Positions 56,256 through 64,000 of a stretch of DNA of 64,000 nucleotides are shown here, piece after piece. The stretch lies in contig NZ_CP118631.1 of the NCBI RefSeq assembly GCF_028993635.1, forward strand, positions 6,014,001 to 6,078,000, read 5' to 3'. Within the stretch, counting starts at the first letter, position 1, and each line of letters starts with the position of its first letter. The notes below the pieces were generated by a model. That model ran no database searches. It saw only the letters and a program-made list of their open reading frames with translations, and was not told the origin of the DNA. The position numbers and the translations under genes were made by a program. This DNA comes from Mucilaginibacter sp. SJ. GTDB lineage: Bacteria > Bacteroidota > Bacteroidia > Sphingobacteriales > Sphingobacteriaceae.

Positions 56256-57872
56256 ATGCAAAAAACGGCTAAACTTATCACAGATAACCCGGAGCTGCTG
56301 TTTTATCTTGATGGCAAACTGCACATCACGGTATTGGGCGGCATCAAGCTGACGGGCTTCGACCGTTTAAAGGTAACCTTGAAACTGGTGAACACGGATG
56401 ACAAGTTCAATGTGTTTCGTCATAGCCTGGACCTTTACAACAGCATCCAGACCGAGCAGCTGATCGAGAAATCAGCCTATGCACTGGACACCGGCACACG
56501 GGAGATCAGCGCGGCCATCACCGGGCTGACCACCGCCCTGGAAAACTACCGATCCGAACGTTTGGAGGCCATGAAGCCCAAACAGCCCGAAAAGAAACAG
56601 CTTACGGAAACTGAGCGTAAAGCTGCCATCACTTACCTAAAAAGCCATAATCTGTTAGACAGAACCAAACTGGCTATCAGCCAGAGCGGTATCGTCGGCG
56701 AAGAAACCAACGCCCTGATCGCCTACCTCATTTACACATCCCGCACCCGTGAAACGCCGTTACACCTGTTATGCCTCGGTGCCAGTGGCACCGGCAAGAC
56801 CTGGTTACAGGAAAAGGTAGGCGAACTGATTCCCGAAGAAGATAAACTGGAGATCACTACGCTGAGCGTGAACGCCTTTTACTACTTCGGGAAGGATGAA
56901 CTGAAATACAAGCTGCTGTTACTGGAAGATATGGACGGCGCAGAAGACGTGCTGTACCCGATCCGCGAACTGCAAAGCAAGCGCAAAATATCCAAAACGG
57001 TAACTTTGAAAGACAGCAAGGGCAACCCAAAAACCATCACCCTACAGGTGGAAGGCCCTGTTTGCATCAGCGGCTGCACCACCAGGGAGCAGATGTATGA
57101 GGACAATGCCAATCGCTGTATCCTGCTGTACATGGACAGCAGCGCTGAGCAGGACATGAAGATCATGGACTACCAGCGTAAAATGAGCGCCGGGCTGATC
57201 GACCAGCATGCAGAAAAGAAAGTTAGGGAACAGCTTAAAAACGTGCAGCGCCTGTTAAAGCCGGTCAGCGTTAAGAATCCTTACGCTCCCTATATGCAGC
57301 TACCGGAGGCTGTTTTCAAGCCACGCCGTACCATGTTATTGCTTTTGCTTTTTACCGAGACGATCACTTACTACCACCAGTACCAAAGGGAGCTGAAAAC
57401 GGACGAGGATACCGGGGAGCAGTATATCGAAACCACTATAGAGGATATACAGGCCGCCTTTAGCTTACTGGAAACTACCCTGCTCAAAAAGAGCGACGAA
57501 CTGAACGATGCCTGCCGGTCTTTCTTTGAAAGACTGAAGGCCTACCTGAAAGAACTGGACACGGATAGCTTTTACAGCAAGGAAGTACGGGCTGCGTTTC
57601 GCTTAAGCCCGAGCAGCCTGGGCCGTTACCTGTATGAACTGGAGCGGATGGGCTATATCAAGATCGCGCGGGGCAACCGCTATAAAGGCTATGAATATAA
57701 AATACAAAGCTGGAACGACCTGGAGAACTTAGCCAGCGATGCACAAAGCATGGTAAAATCCATCCTTGAAAACATCCAGTTAGTAACCCGTATCCCACCA
57801 GTACCCCAAAGCCTTAATGGGTTACATAAAATACAGCAGATCAGTGCAAAGGATGCAGTAACCCACGACTAA
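56256..57872 (+). CDS. AAA+/MCM-like ATPase of the cassette, copy 2
   Basis: Identical to the 538-residue protein at 37794, with intact Walker A (GASGTGKT) and Walker B (LLLLEDMD) motifs and the C-terminal winged helix. There is no sign of decay, so this copy of the module should be as competent as the first. Confidence 0.65.
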   Translation: MQKTAKLITDNPELLFYLDGKLHITVLGGIKLTGFDRLKVTLKLVNTDDKFNVFRHSLDLYNSIQTEQLIEKSAYALDTGTREISAAITGLTTALENYRSERLEAMKPKQPEKKQLTETERKAAITYLKSHNLLDRTKLAISQSGIVGEETNALIAYLIYTSRTRETPLHLLCLGASGTGKTWLQEKVGELIPEEDKLEITTLSVNAFYYFGKDELKYKLLLLEDMDGAEDVLYPIRELQSKRKISKTVTLKDSKGNPKTITLQVEGPVCISGCTTREQMYEDNANRCILLYMDSSAEQDMKIMDYQRKMSAGLIDQHAEKKVREQLKNVQRLLKPVSVKNPYAPYMQLPEAVFKPRRTMLLLLLFTETITYYHQYQRELKTDEDTGEQYIETTIEDIQAAFSLLETTLLKKSDELNDACRSFFERLKAYLKELDTDSFYSKEVRAAFRLSPSSLGRYLYELERMGYIKIARGNRYKGYEYKIQSWNDLENLASDAQSMVKSILENIQLVTRIPPVPQSLNGLHKIQQISAKDAVTHD

Positions 57873-57878
57873 CAGAAA

Positions 57879-58775
57879 ATGCGAGGCACACTTTATAACC
57901 CGCTCTATATCCGGCTGCAGGCAGGCTTTACACAATGGCTGCGCATTCTCAACTTTGAACCGAGCAGCCCCCGCGATATGCCCAAAATCCTGACTGAGTT
58001 CCTGACCTGGCTGCAGGATCATGGCTGCCACCGCCCGCATGACGTGCAGCAGGAGCATCTGAAAAGATACATAGAACACTTGTACGAGCGGCCAAGCAAA
58101 ACCGCAGCCGGAGCCATCAGCCTGAACTATATCCGCAAGCACTTGCAGGTGATCCGCAAGTTCAGCCGTTACCTCACCGAAAGCGGGCAGGAAAGCTTTA
58201 ACGTAAAGCTGCGCATCAAAGGCAAAAGCACCAATGTCAAATGTATCCTGACACCGGCAGAGGTCAGCAGCTTATACGAGGCTGCCAAAGATGATACCCT
58301 GGGCCTGCGGGACAAAGCGATACTGGCCCTGTATTATGGCTGCGGCCTGCGTAAGAACGAGGGGGCGAACATCAATGTTAAAGACATCCTGCTGGATAAA
58401 GAACTGGTGTATGTGCGCAAAGGCAAGGGCTACAAAGAACGCTATGTACCACTGGCCGGAAGCGCCAAAGCTGATCTGGAGAACTATATCCTGTATGGCC
58501 GCCCGCATCTGGCAATAGATAAAAAGGAAGATGCTTTGCTGCTTAACGTTAACGGCACCCGGTTAAGCGGTCACATGGCCTATGAACGGCTGCAAAAGTT
58601 AAAAGCCATAGCGAAGATAAAAAAGCCCGCAGGCCTGCACACGCTACGGCACAGCATTGCCAGCCATCTGCTGCATTCAGGTATGGCCTTAGAGCAGATC
58701 CAGCGCTTTTTAGGGCATAGCAGCATGGAAAGTACGCAGATCTACACCCATCTAAAGCATGAAAACCAATCTTAG
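57879..58775 (+). CDS. tyrosine recombinase 1, copy 2
   Basis: Identical to the protein at 39417: R158, H254-x-x-R257, H280 and Y289 are all present. It overlaps the second recombinase by 17 bases. Confidence 0.9.
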   Translation: MRGTLYNPLYIRLQAGFTQWLRILNFEPSSPRDMPKILTEFLTWLQDHGCHRPHDVQQEHLKRYIEHLYERPSKTAAGAISLNYIRKHLQVIRKFSRYLTESGQESFNVKLRIKGKSTNVKCILTPAEVSSLYEAAKDDTLGLRDKAILALYYGCGLRKNEGANINVKDILLDKELVYVRKGKGYKERYVPLAGSAKADLENYILYGRPHLAIDKKEDALLLNVNGTRLSGHMAYERLQKLKAIAKIKKPAGLHTLRHSIASHLLHSGMALEQIQRFLGHSSMESTQIYTHLKHENQS

Positions 58776-59691
58776 CGCGTTTGAAGAATACCTGATAGCG
58801 GAAGGCTTCGGGTCAGAAACAGTCTATCAGCATGTTAAATATGCAGGCCGGTTCCTGGACTGGCTGGCAGAAACAAGCCTGGCTTTACCGCAGGTGACCC
58901 ATGCAGAAATGCTCGACTTTGCCGACCAGCTGAAAAAAGAAGATAAAGGCATCAACCTGATCAACCGCATCATGCTGGCGGTAAGCTATTACTTTACGTG
59001 GCTGCAGTACGAAGGTAAAGCCGGTTATAACCCTACGGCTGGTATCAGGCTGAAAGGGGCTATCCGGAACGTACCGCATGACCTGTTAACCAAACCCGAA
59101 CTGGAAGCGCTTTACGAAAGCTACCCGGTAACAGATGAACGCACCCACCGCAATAAAGTGATTGTCGGCTTACTGGTTTACCAGGCATTGACGAGGGATG
59201 AAATCCATGCCCTTCGTGCTGAACACCTGAAACTCAGAGAAGGCAAAATACATATCCCTGCCACCGGCAAGCTGAACAGCCGGATACTTAGCCTTGAACC
59301 TCATCAAATCTTAGACTTGCAGGAATATATACTGGCGGTGCGGCCGAAGATACTGGCTGAACGTATGGCTGAACGTTCCGGCAGGAAACCGAATAAATAC
59401 CAAGCTGTAGAAGATGTACACCGGCTCTTTGTCTCTATGAACGGGCAGGAAACGATGAAAAACAGTCTGCTTCACCTCAACTATGCACTAAGAAAAATAA
59501 ACACCAGGTATAAACACGGGACGCAGATCAGGCAGAGTGTCATTACTGAATGGCTAAAGGAAAAGAACCTGCGGACCGTACAGTACATGGCGGGCCACCG
59601 CTATATCAGCAGTACCGAGCGTTATAAAACCAATAACCTTGAAGACCTGAAAGATGCGCTTAATAAGCATCATCCGTTAACTCTTTCCTAA
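58759..59691 (+). CDS. tyrosine recombinase 2 (variant active site), copy 2
   Basis: Identical to the protein at 40297, including the Thr255 in place of the HxxR His. Because the substitution is in both copies it predates the duplication and is not a local error. Confidence 0.85.
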   Translation: MKTNLSAFEEYLIAEGFGSETVYQHVKYAGRFLDWLAETSLALPQVTHAEMLDFADQLKKEDKGINLINRIMLAVSYYFTWLQYEGKAGYNPTAGIRLKGAIRNVPHDLLTKPELEALYESYPVTDERTHRNKVIVGLLVYQALTRDEIHALRAEHLKLREGKIHIPATGKLNSRILSLEPHQILDLQEYILAVRPKILAERMAERSGRKPNKYQAVEDVHRLFVSMNGQETMKNSLLHLNYALRKINTRYKHGTQIRQSVITEWLKEKNLRTVQYMAGHRYISSTERYKTNNLEDLKDALNKHHPLTLS

Positions 59692-60012
59692 TCATCACAT
59701 GGTCAGCCTATCTTCTGTTAAGCAACCCAAAGCGGAAGAAGACGGGCCTGTCAAGGGAACGTGGAATAAATGGCCTGGCGGGTCAATGCCTGCGGGTTTA
59801 TGCCGCGAAAGTCCCTTTACTGGCCTGGCTTCGGAGGCTAACTTCGCTGTAACAGATGATAGGCCAACACATCCGCCACCGAAAAAGAACACCAACCAAC
59901 GCCCTTGCAAATGAAAAACTATCGCTTATCTTTACCCTGCCTGAACGTTCTTTATGGCACTGAAAAAGTGCAAAGCTGAAAATCGCAGAAAATCCAAAAA
60001 CTTTATGGCAGG
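59692..60012. other. right-end region of cassette, copy 2
   Basis: Same sequence as 41230-41550: no convincing gene, the GCACT-GAAAA-AGTGC hairpin at 59957-59971 and the CTTTATGGCA decamers at 59950-59959 and 60001-60010. Confidence 0.4.
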
Positions 60013-60029
60013 CAATACGATTATGGCGC
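60013..60029 (+). other. attR-like site, copy 2
   Basis: CAATACGATTATGGCGC followed by AAGGTTTTATGATCC, which is the start of the interrupted orphan tip. Confidence 0.6.
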
Positions 60030-60045
60030 AAGGTTTTATGATCCT

Positions 60046-60825
60046 ATGATTGGGAGGTGGACGAGCGTAGATCCATTAGCAGAGAAGATGAGTAGATATT
60101 CAACGTATAATTATGGATTTGACAATCCTATGAGGTTCATAGACCCCGATGGAATGGGGCCGGATGACGTTGTTTTGGGCGGGCCCGATAGGCTAAAAGC
60201 ATTAAGCGAATTACAAAAGTCGGTAGCTGGTCAACTAAATTTAACAATGGACGCAAATGGAAAAATAGATTATGTGAAAAGCGCCCCCGATCTTCTTATA
60301 GGTTCCGATGCGAAACAGTTAATTTCGGCTATAGATGATCATTCCGTTGTAGTTAATGTTGACGCCACAAATCAAACAACTAATGCCGCAGGAGGAATAA
60401 TCTTGGGATCTTTTTTAGGAAACACAGTTACACCTGCATCAACCCCCGGAGGCACGGCTACTGTTTCAGCTAATCAACAACTGAATCCAACATTGCTTGC
60501 TCTTACTGACGCCCCTTATGGACAAGATAAGGCTGGGGATAATACACTACACGAAGTCACCGAAGCTTATAAAGGTGCAAAGATCTCTCAATCTACTGGA
60601 GTATCAGCTGGCCCTGCTACAAAAGCAGATGAAAATAATCCCAATAGCGTTTATAGGAGGGCACACAATTCAGCTGTTCCTCAAGTCGGGGTAATAGACG
60701 CTATATTTTATGATCGATGGCACCAGCCTTCATCTTCATGGACATATAATGGAACACCTGTCAAGCTTGAAATATCGACTACTCCACCCAATAAACCCAA
60801 AACAATAATTCTCACAATTCCGTAA
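60046..60825 (+). CDS. orphan Rhs tip with HExxE-type motif
   Basis: The frame from the attR-like site reads QYDYGARFYDPMIGRWTSVD and YNYGFDNPMRFIDPDG, then a tip of about 220 residues. An in-frame ATG at 60046 would give 259 residues without signal peptide or shell, so expression is doubtful. The tip contains TLHEVTEAYKG (H169, E170, E173) and, further on, YRRAHNSAV (H207), a plausible zinc site of a peptidase-like toxin family seen at the ends of Bacteroidota Rhs proteins. The start of the tip, through FIDPDGMGPDD, is shared almost base for base with B3. A lipoprotein gene follows after 11 bases. Confidence 0.75.
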   Translation: MIGRWTSVDPLAEKMSRYSTYNYGFDNPMRFIDPDGMGPDDVVLGGPDRLKALSELQKSVAGQLNLTMDANGKIDYVKSAPDLLIGSDAKQLISAIDDHSVVVNVDATNQTTNAAGGIILGSFLGNTVTPASTPGGTATVSANQQLNPTLLALTDAPYGQDKAGDNTLHEVTEAYKGAKISQSTGVSAGPATKADENNPNSVYRRAHNSAVPQVGVIDAIFYDRWHQPSSSWTYNGTPVKLEISTTPPNKPKTIILTIP

Positions 60826-60836
60826 ATTAGTTAATT

Positions 60837-61265
60837 ATGAAATATCTATTATCAATTTTATTGTTATCGTATTTCGCCTGCCGATCACCAAAATCAGGGA
60901 TTTCAAATCTTTGGACCTCCAGACCAAATGCTGACAGTCCTCTTTATCACGTTTACAAAATTGACTCTATCAATATGTATTATTTAATTTATGCAAAACG
61001 GGCTAACTTATATTACAAAATAGTGTCTCAAAAAAAAGAGCACATCAAGCTCGACAATAAGATTAAAATTTCAAATAACTATTCTTTTAAAATTCACTCT
61101 ATATTGCCCGATATTAAAATTGGTGATAAGCTTATTAAATCCACTAACAGTTACATCTCCTGTTACTATTTTAGTGGATCAACAAAAATTTGCCTAGAAA
61201 GAGATTCTATTACAGATCTTTATGGCGCAGATAATATTATAGGATTGTACTACATACATAAATAA
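60837..61265 (+). CDS. lipoprotein, immunity candidate for the orphan HExxE tip
   Basis: This 142-residue protein has a lipoprotein signal with the lipidated Cys at residue 15 (LLLSYFAC-RSPKSG). The mature part is Lys/Tyr-rich with no recognised family. Position directly after the orphan tip and the export signal suggest immunity. Confidence 0.55.
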   Translation: MKYLLSILLLSYFACRSPKSGISNLWTSRPNADSPLYHVYKIDSINMYYLIYAKRANLYYKIVSQKKEHIKLDNKIKISNNYSFKIHSILPDIKIGDKLIKSTNSYISCYYFSGSTKICLERDSITDLYGADNIIGLYYIHK

Positions 61266-61276
61266 ATAGACTGCAA

Positions 61277-61960
61277 CAAGAAGAAACTGGGTTTTATGAT
61301 TACGCTTCGAGCTGTAGGCGGTGGATTGCAGGTGGTCGGAGGTGTAGCAGGGGGTGTTGCTACATCATGGACAGGTGTCGGCGCTGTAGTAGGTGCAGTT
61401 GCGGTCGTACATAATGCGGATGATCTTCAAGCAGGGATAAGACAGCTTTGAATAGGAGAAGAAACTGAATCTCTTACTTATCAGGGGATAAAAGCTACAG
61501 CTAAATTAGCAGGAACAAATGATCAGACAGCCAGTTTAATAGCTACATTTTTCGATATTGGATTGAGTTTCGCTGGCGGTGGAGCAGGAGCATTTAAAGT
61601 GTTTAGTAAGGGCGAAAGGATTGCGGAATTTACTGTAGCGCAGGGTAAATTGGATTATGCCTTCGGAAAAGTGTTTGAAGGTGATTTACATAACATTCAA
61701 CGCTCTGCTCAAAACTTAAAAGACTTAACTACTCTCGGGGTAAAGACTGAAAAATAATTGATTAAACTTATGGGTAAGGTCTTTGCTGACGGAGCTGAAG
61801 CGAGCTCAAAATCAAGTAGGTACGGAATAGGCGTGACAAAAGCCTTAAAACTTGGTAACTCAGGAACTGTCAATATAGGCTTCTTTTATGAGGCAGGTGA
61901 TTTGTCAAAAAGTCCAAGAATGTCAACGATTATTCCAGAAATTGCCACTAAAATCAAGTA
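61277..61960 (+). pseudogene. decayed polymorphic-toxin C-terminal domain
   Basis: A first frame reads LQQEETGFYDYAS, close to the LQxEETGxYDYGARFYDP start of another Rhs lineage. It shifts frame near 61310. It continues RAVGGGLQVVGGVAGGVATSWTG, a Gly/Ala-rich hydrophobic stretch, has a TGA near 61449-61451, and ends QGKLDYAFGKVFEGDLHNI and later GNSGTVNIGFFYEAGD after another stop at 61755-61757. This matches my memory of C-terminal domains of Rhs/CdiA-type polymorphic toxins, including the segment before the toxin. At least three lesions make it non-functional. It has no core codons of the local type, so it was probably acquired from a different Rhs family. Confidence 0.6.
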
Positions 61961-61971
61961 GAAATAACATT

Positions 61972-62280
61972 ATGATTTTAAATGTTGTCGATAAACATAC
62001 TTTTGATCAATCGGATTATCAGTGTGTTTTCAGTAATAAAAATACAGATAGACGCTATGCATTAGTGACTGAAGAAAGTAATTCATTTAAGTTTGCTTGG
62101 CGAAGTGATAAGGTGTCAGTTAACTTTTTAATGATCAAATCACACACTTATGCGGTTGGAATGGACGAGAACTTTGCAATAATTGATTTTAAAACAGACG
62201 AAATAGTTTTATATAAACATTTGGACTTTATATTTCACGAATTTAAGTTAGTGAACGATAGTTTGTTAATAGCTGGATAA
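61972..62280 (+). CDS. small immunity candidate after the decayed toxin
   Basis: The ATG at 61972, 12 bases after the previous stop, opens 102 codons (MILNVVDKHTFDQSDYQ...). I prefer it to the longer frame from 61888, which overlaps the toxin remnant. There is no signal peptide, in contrast to the other immunity candidates, so it would act in the cytoplasm. No family is recognised. The frame is intact although the toxin is dead. Confidence 0.55.
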   Translation: MILNVVDKHTFDQSDYQCVFSNKNTDRRYALVTEESNSFKFAWRSDKVSVNFLMIKSHTYAVGMDENFAIIDFKTDEIVLYKHLDFIFHEFKLVNDSLLIAG

Positions 62281-62853
62281 AACACACCAAAATGACCCTA
62301 TCCGGCCAGTTCAAAAAGGCCCCCTTTGCCAGTTGAAAGTATTATGGCTTTTTAATTTTATTGGCTTTATGTTGCCCTCTATATATCGTCGAACAACAAA
62401 ATCACTGGTTGAATACCATGATTATTCGTCTTGGCTGGTATAGAATATTAACATTCATAATCGAAGTCCTACTTATCTCCTTTATCATGCCATTCAAATA
62501 TGTAGACCAGATAAATGAGGCCTGGCAGAATAAACACAGATCCTATGAGCAGGCTTAAACCGCATCGTCTCCAAAGGCATTTTTTTTATTTAATCATTTT
62601 ATTTTTAGTCGAAACGGGTAAAAAGCGCAGCTAAAATCAAGCCCGGCTATGTCGCTGGGTTTGCGAAAGATGTCCGGCATAAACGGCTGCCTCCCCAGAG
62701 GGTCCCCTCCAATTATTCCATTTCCTTTTGCCTGCTGCAGGGCTTTACGATTTGCTTTCTTTTTTCCCTTTTTCTTTTAAAAATAATCCACCAGGACAGG
62801 GCGACAAAAGAAGAGCAAACAAATAATTATTCATCATTTAAACATTAAAGAGT
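62281..62853. other. boundary region between Rhs array and ssb module
   Basis: About 570 bases. A 65-codon frame at 62361-62558 includes a hydrophobic stretch (FIIEVLLISFIM) but no family is recognised and it may be chance. The rest, with the C-rich stretch near 62690-62760, has no frame. Base composition changes here, marking the end of the Rhs array. Confidence 0.4.
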
Positions 62854-63249
62854 ATGCTATTCACAGGAAGAATCACCGCTGACGCAGAAGTAACAGCGGT
62901 AAAAGGAGACAAGCAGGTCGTTAACTTCACCGTGGCCATCAACCAGAGATGGACGAACAAAGAGGGCGATAAAAAAGAAAAAGCAGCATTTGTTAACTGT
63001 GCTTACTGGCGCAATGCAGGTATAGCGGAATACCTCTCCAAAGGGGCAGTGGTTGAAATTTCAGGTTGGCTTGAAGCACAGGGCTACAAAACTAACGGAG
63101 GCGACATAAATGGAAGATTGATTTGCACCTGCGATAACATCAGGCTGTTTTCCGTAACGGCCAAAGCAGAGCAAAAGACCGGCAACCCGGAAAAGGCAAA
63201 AGCAGGCGCAGGTTCCGGTGGTGATGAGGACGATGATTTACCTTTTTAA
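62854..63249 (+). CDS. ssb: single-stranded DNA-binding protein
   Basis: This 131-residue protein has the OB fold of SSB: GRITADAEV, VVNFTVAINQRW, AAFVNCAYWRNAGIAEYLSKGAVVEISGWLEA, then CDNIRLF. A Gly-rich linker and the conserved acidic tip DDDLPF follow, which recruits partner enzymes. It is shorter than typical chromosomal SSB and the GDKKEKAAFVNC pattern is common in plasmid or conjugative-element copies. It begins a cluster of three close genes, which fits a mobile-element replication or transfer module running past the window end. Confidence 0.9.
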   Translation: MLFTGRITADAEVTAVKGDKQVVNFTVAINQRWTNKEGDKKEKAAFVNCAYWRNAGIAEYLSKGAVVEISGWLEAQGYKTNGGDINGRLICTCDNIRLFSVTAKAEQKTGNPEKAKAGAGSGGDEDDDLPF

Positions 63250-63259
63250 TCAGGCAATC

Positions 63260-63742
63260 ATGAATGAACAATTTCAATTTTCCATCCATAGCCTGCTGAG
63301 CCAGAGAAGAGATGTCGTACACGGGCCTATGTCACCGATGCTTTTTGCGAGAGAAATGGCGGAATCTGTGGGTTTTCAATACAACCGGCTTGCGAGGGTT
63401 TGGTTTACTGATGAGCAGATCAACCAACACCGGGAAGATGGCGGACTGACAGGTCATGACACGCTGATCATCGGGGCGGTATACCCGAACGACTTATGGC
63501 TGAGCCTGTGGGTGGATTCAGGGGTTGGCGGTGTGCCTGTAGCTATGGTTTATCAGTCTGACGGCATTATTGATATCACCAATGTTTATCGCGAAGCGGG
63601 CTACGCCCGGAACCTCACGGCGGATGAAATCACAGAAATCTTTGATTCCATTTTTGCAGACCCCGGGCAGCTTAACATCAAAAGCCACGAATCTGTTTCA
63701 AAACCTCACACGCCTCCGGCTGAAGAAAACAAAGGATCATGA
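63260..63742 (+). CDS. conserved hypothetical protein next to ssb
   Basis: This protein has 160 residues from the ATG at 63260, 10 bases after the ssb stop. I reject the longer frame from 63218 because it overlaps ssb. The sequence (QFSIHSLLSQRRDVVHGPMSP, TGHDTLIIGAVYPNDLWLSLWVDSGVGGVP) shows no motif that I can assign. The stop overlaps the next start (ATGA). Function is unknown; context suggests a mobile-element gene. Confidence 0.65.
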   Translation: MNEQFQFSIHSLLSQRRDVVHGPMSPMLFAREMAESVGFQYNRLARVWFTDEQINQHREDGGLTGHDTLIIGAVYPNDLWLSLWVDSGVGGVPVAMVYQSDGIIDITNVYREAGYARNLTADEITEIFDSIFADPGQLNIKSHESVSKPHTPPAEENKGS

Positions 63743-64000
63743 AAACCATAACATTGAATTTATACAGCTTCCCTGAACTGGATAGGGAAGCTAAAGCAAA
63801 AGCACTGATCAGCAACCGGGACTTAAACTTTGGGTTTGACTGGTGGGATAGCGAGTTCGAGGATTTTATAAGTCTATGCGGATACATGGGCATAGCGGTT
63901 TTGAAAGAAAGCATTTCTTTCCGAGGATTCTATTGTCAGGGTGACGGAAGCGGGTTTTCTGCAAAAGTGGATATACCCCGCCTGCAGGTCGCCATTCAGG
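63739..64000 (+). CDS. conserved phage/plasmid-type protein (partial)
   Basis: The start ATG at 63739 overlaps the previous stop by 4 bases, so the two are translationally coupled. The visible 87 residues include ALISNRDLNFGFDWWDSEFEDF and SFRGFYCQGDGSGFSAKVDI. The F-x-GF-x-x-QGDG-x-x-F pattern is found in small proteins of phages and plasmids, of unknown role. It runs off the window end. Confidence 0.65.
   Translation, partial: MKTITLNLYSFPELDREAKAKALISNRDLNFGFDWWDSEFEDFISLCGYMGIAVLKESISFRGFYCQGDGSGFSAKVDIPRLQVAIQ

Larger units (their letters stand above)
54343..60029 (+). mobile_element. tip/immunity/recombinase cassette, copy 2 (in orphan array)
   Basis: Second copy, at a constant offset of 18462 bases from copy 1. 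The left end site is CAATATGATTATGGCGC and the right end site CAATACGATTATGGCGC. The sixth base therefore differs between the two ends, and the base after the site differs too (G left, A right). This places the crossover between them, in GATTATGGCGC. It interrupts an older orphan tip rather than a complete Rhs gene. Lack of divergence from copy 1 means a very recent event. Confidence 0.75.

Noticed and set aside
62361..62558. 65-codon frame with a hydrophobic segment
   Set aside because: No recognised family, isolated, with an unconvincing start; left as part of the boundary region.
1..64000. CRISPR arrays, tRNA or rRNA genes
   Set aside because: No regularly spaced short repeats, no cloverleaf with a CCA-end region, and no rRNA-like sequence were noticed on either strand.

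Overview
The window comes from a Bacteroidota genome, most likely the Sphingobacteriaceae (Mucilaginibacter or Pedobacter type). The evidence is a SusC/SusD pair with an STN domain, secreted Rhs/YD-repeat proteins with Sec or lipoprotein signals, tail-fibre-like secreted proteins ending in a shared coiled-coil domain, and promoters of the TTG-N20-TAnnTTTG type. No rRNA, tRNA or CRISPR array was seen.

Layout. 1-6.1 kb: end of an upstream gene, a SusC/SusD nutrient-uptake pair with a strong terminator, and a 5'-truncated M16 peptidase. 6.1-7.7 kb: no convincing gene. 7.7-20.8 kb: Rhs unit 1, made of several fibre-like proteins (some broken), wrapper protein A1, Rhs core protein B1 with a metallopeptidase-like tip, an exported immunity candidate, and a decayed orphan tip with its own lipoprotein. 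20.9-23.9 kb: a dead IS5-like element, a rearranged fibre gene and debris. 24.4-27.5 kb: a probable defence pair, an McrB-N/PD-(D/E)xK nuclease followed by a trypsin-like plus zincin protein. 28.0-43.5 kb: a broken HNH-like gene and Rhs unit 2 (fibre, A2, B2). 43.7-62.3 kb: an intact HNH-like gene, Rhs unit 3 (A3, two fibres, B3) and an array of orphan tips with immunity genes. 62.9-64 kb: ssb plus two overlapping genes that look like the edge of another mobile or plasmid-like module.

The main observation is a cassette of about 5.67 kb present twice (35881-41567 and 54343-60029) with no difference that I could find between copies. Each copy carries an Rhs toxin tip, its immunity gene, a divergent XRE regulator, an AAA+-type ATPase and two overlapping tyrosine recombinases. 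Both ends of each copy are the same 17-bp stretch, CAATACGATTATGGCGC in its usual form, which encodes the QYDYGA start of the conserved Rhs core motif. Copy 1 sits inside the B2 gene: its tip is fused in frame to the B2 core, and the former metallopeptidase tip and its immunity gene lie beyond the right end, still in frame. Copy 2 sits in the orphan-tip array. The simplest reading is a self-mobilising toxin/immunity cassette that uses the conserved Rhs codons as its attachment site, so that integration swaps the warhead of a resident Rhs protein in frame. This is inference from junctions; excision has not been shown.

The three B cores are nearly identical while every tip differs. Most tips carry zinc-protease-like motifs and one looks like a Cys/His amidase. 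Most immunity candidates are lipoproteins or exported proteins, so the toxins probably act in the periplasm.
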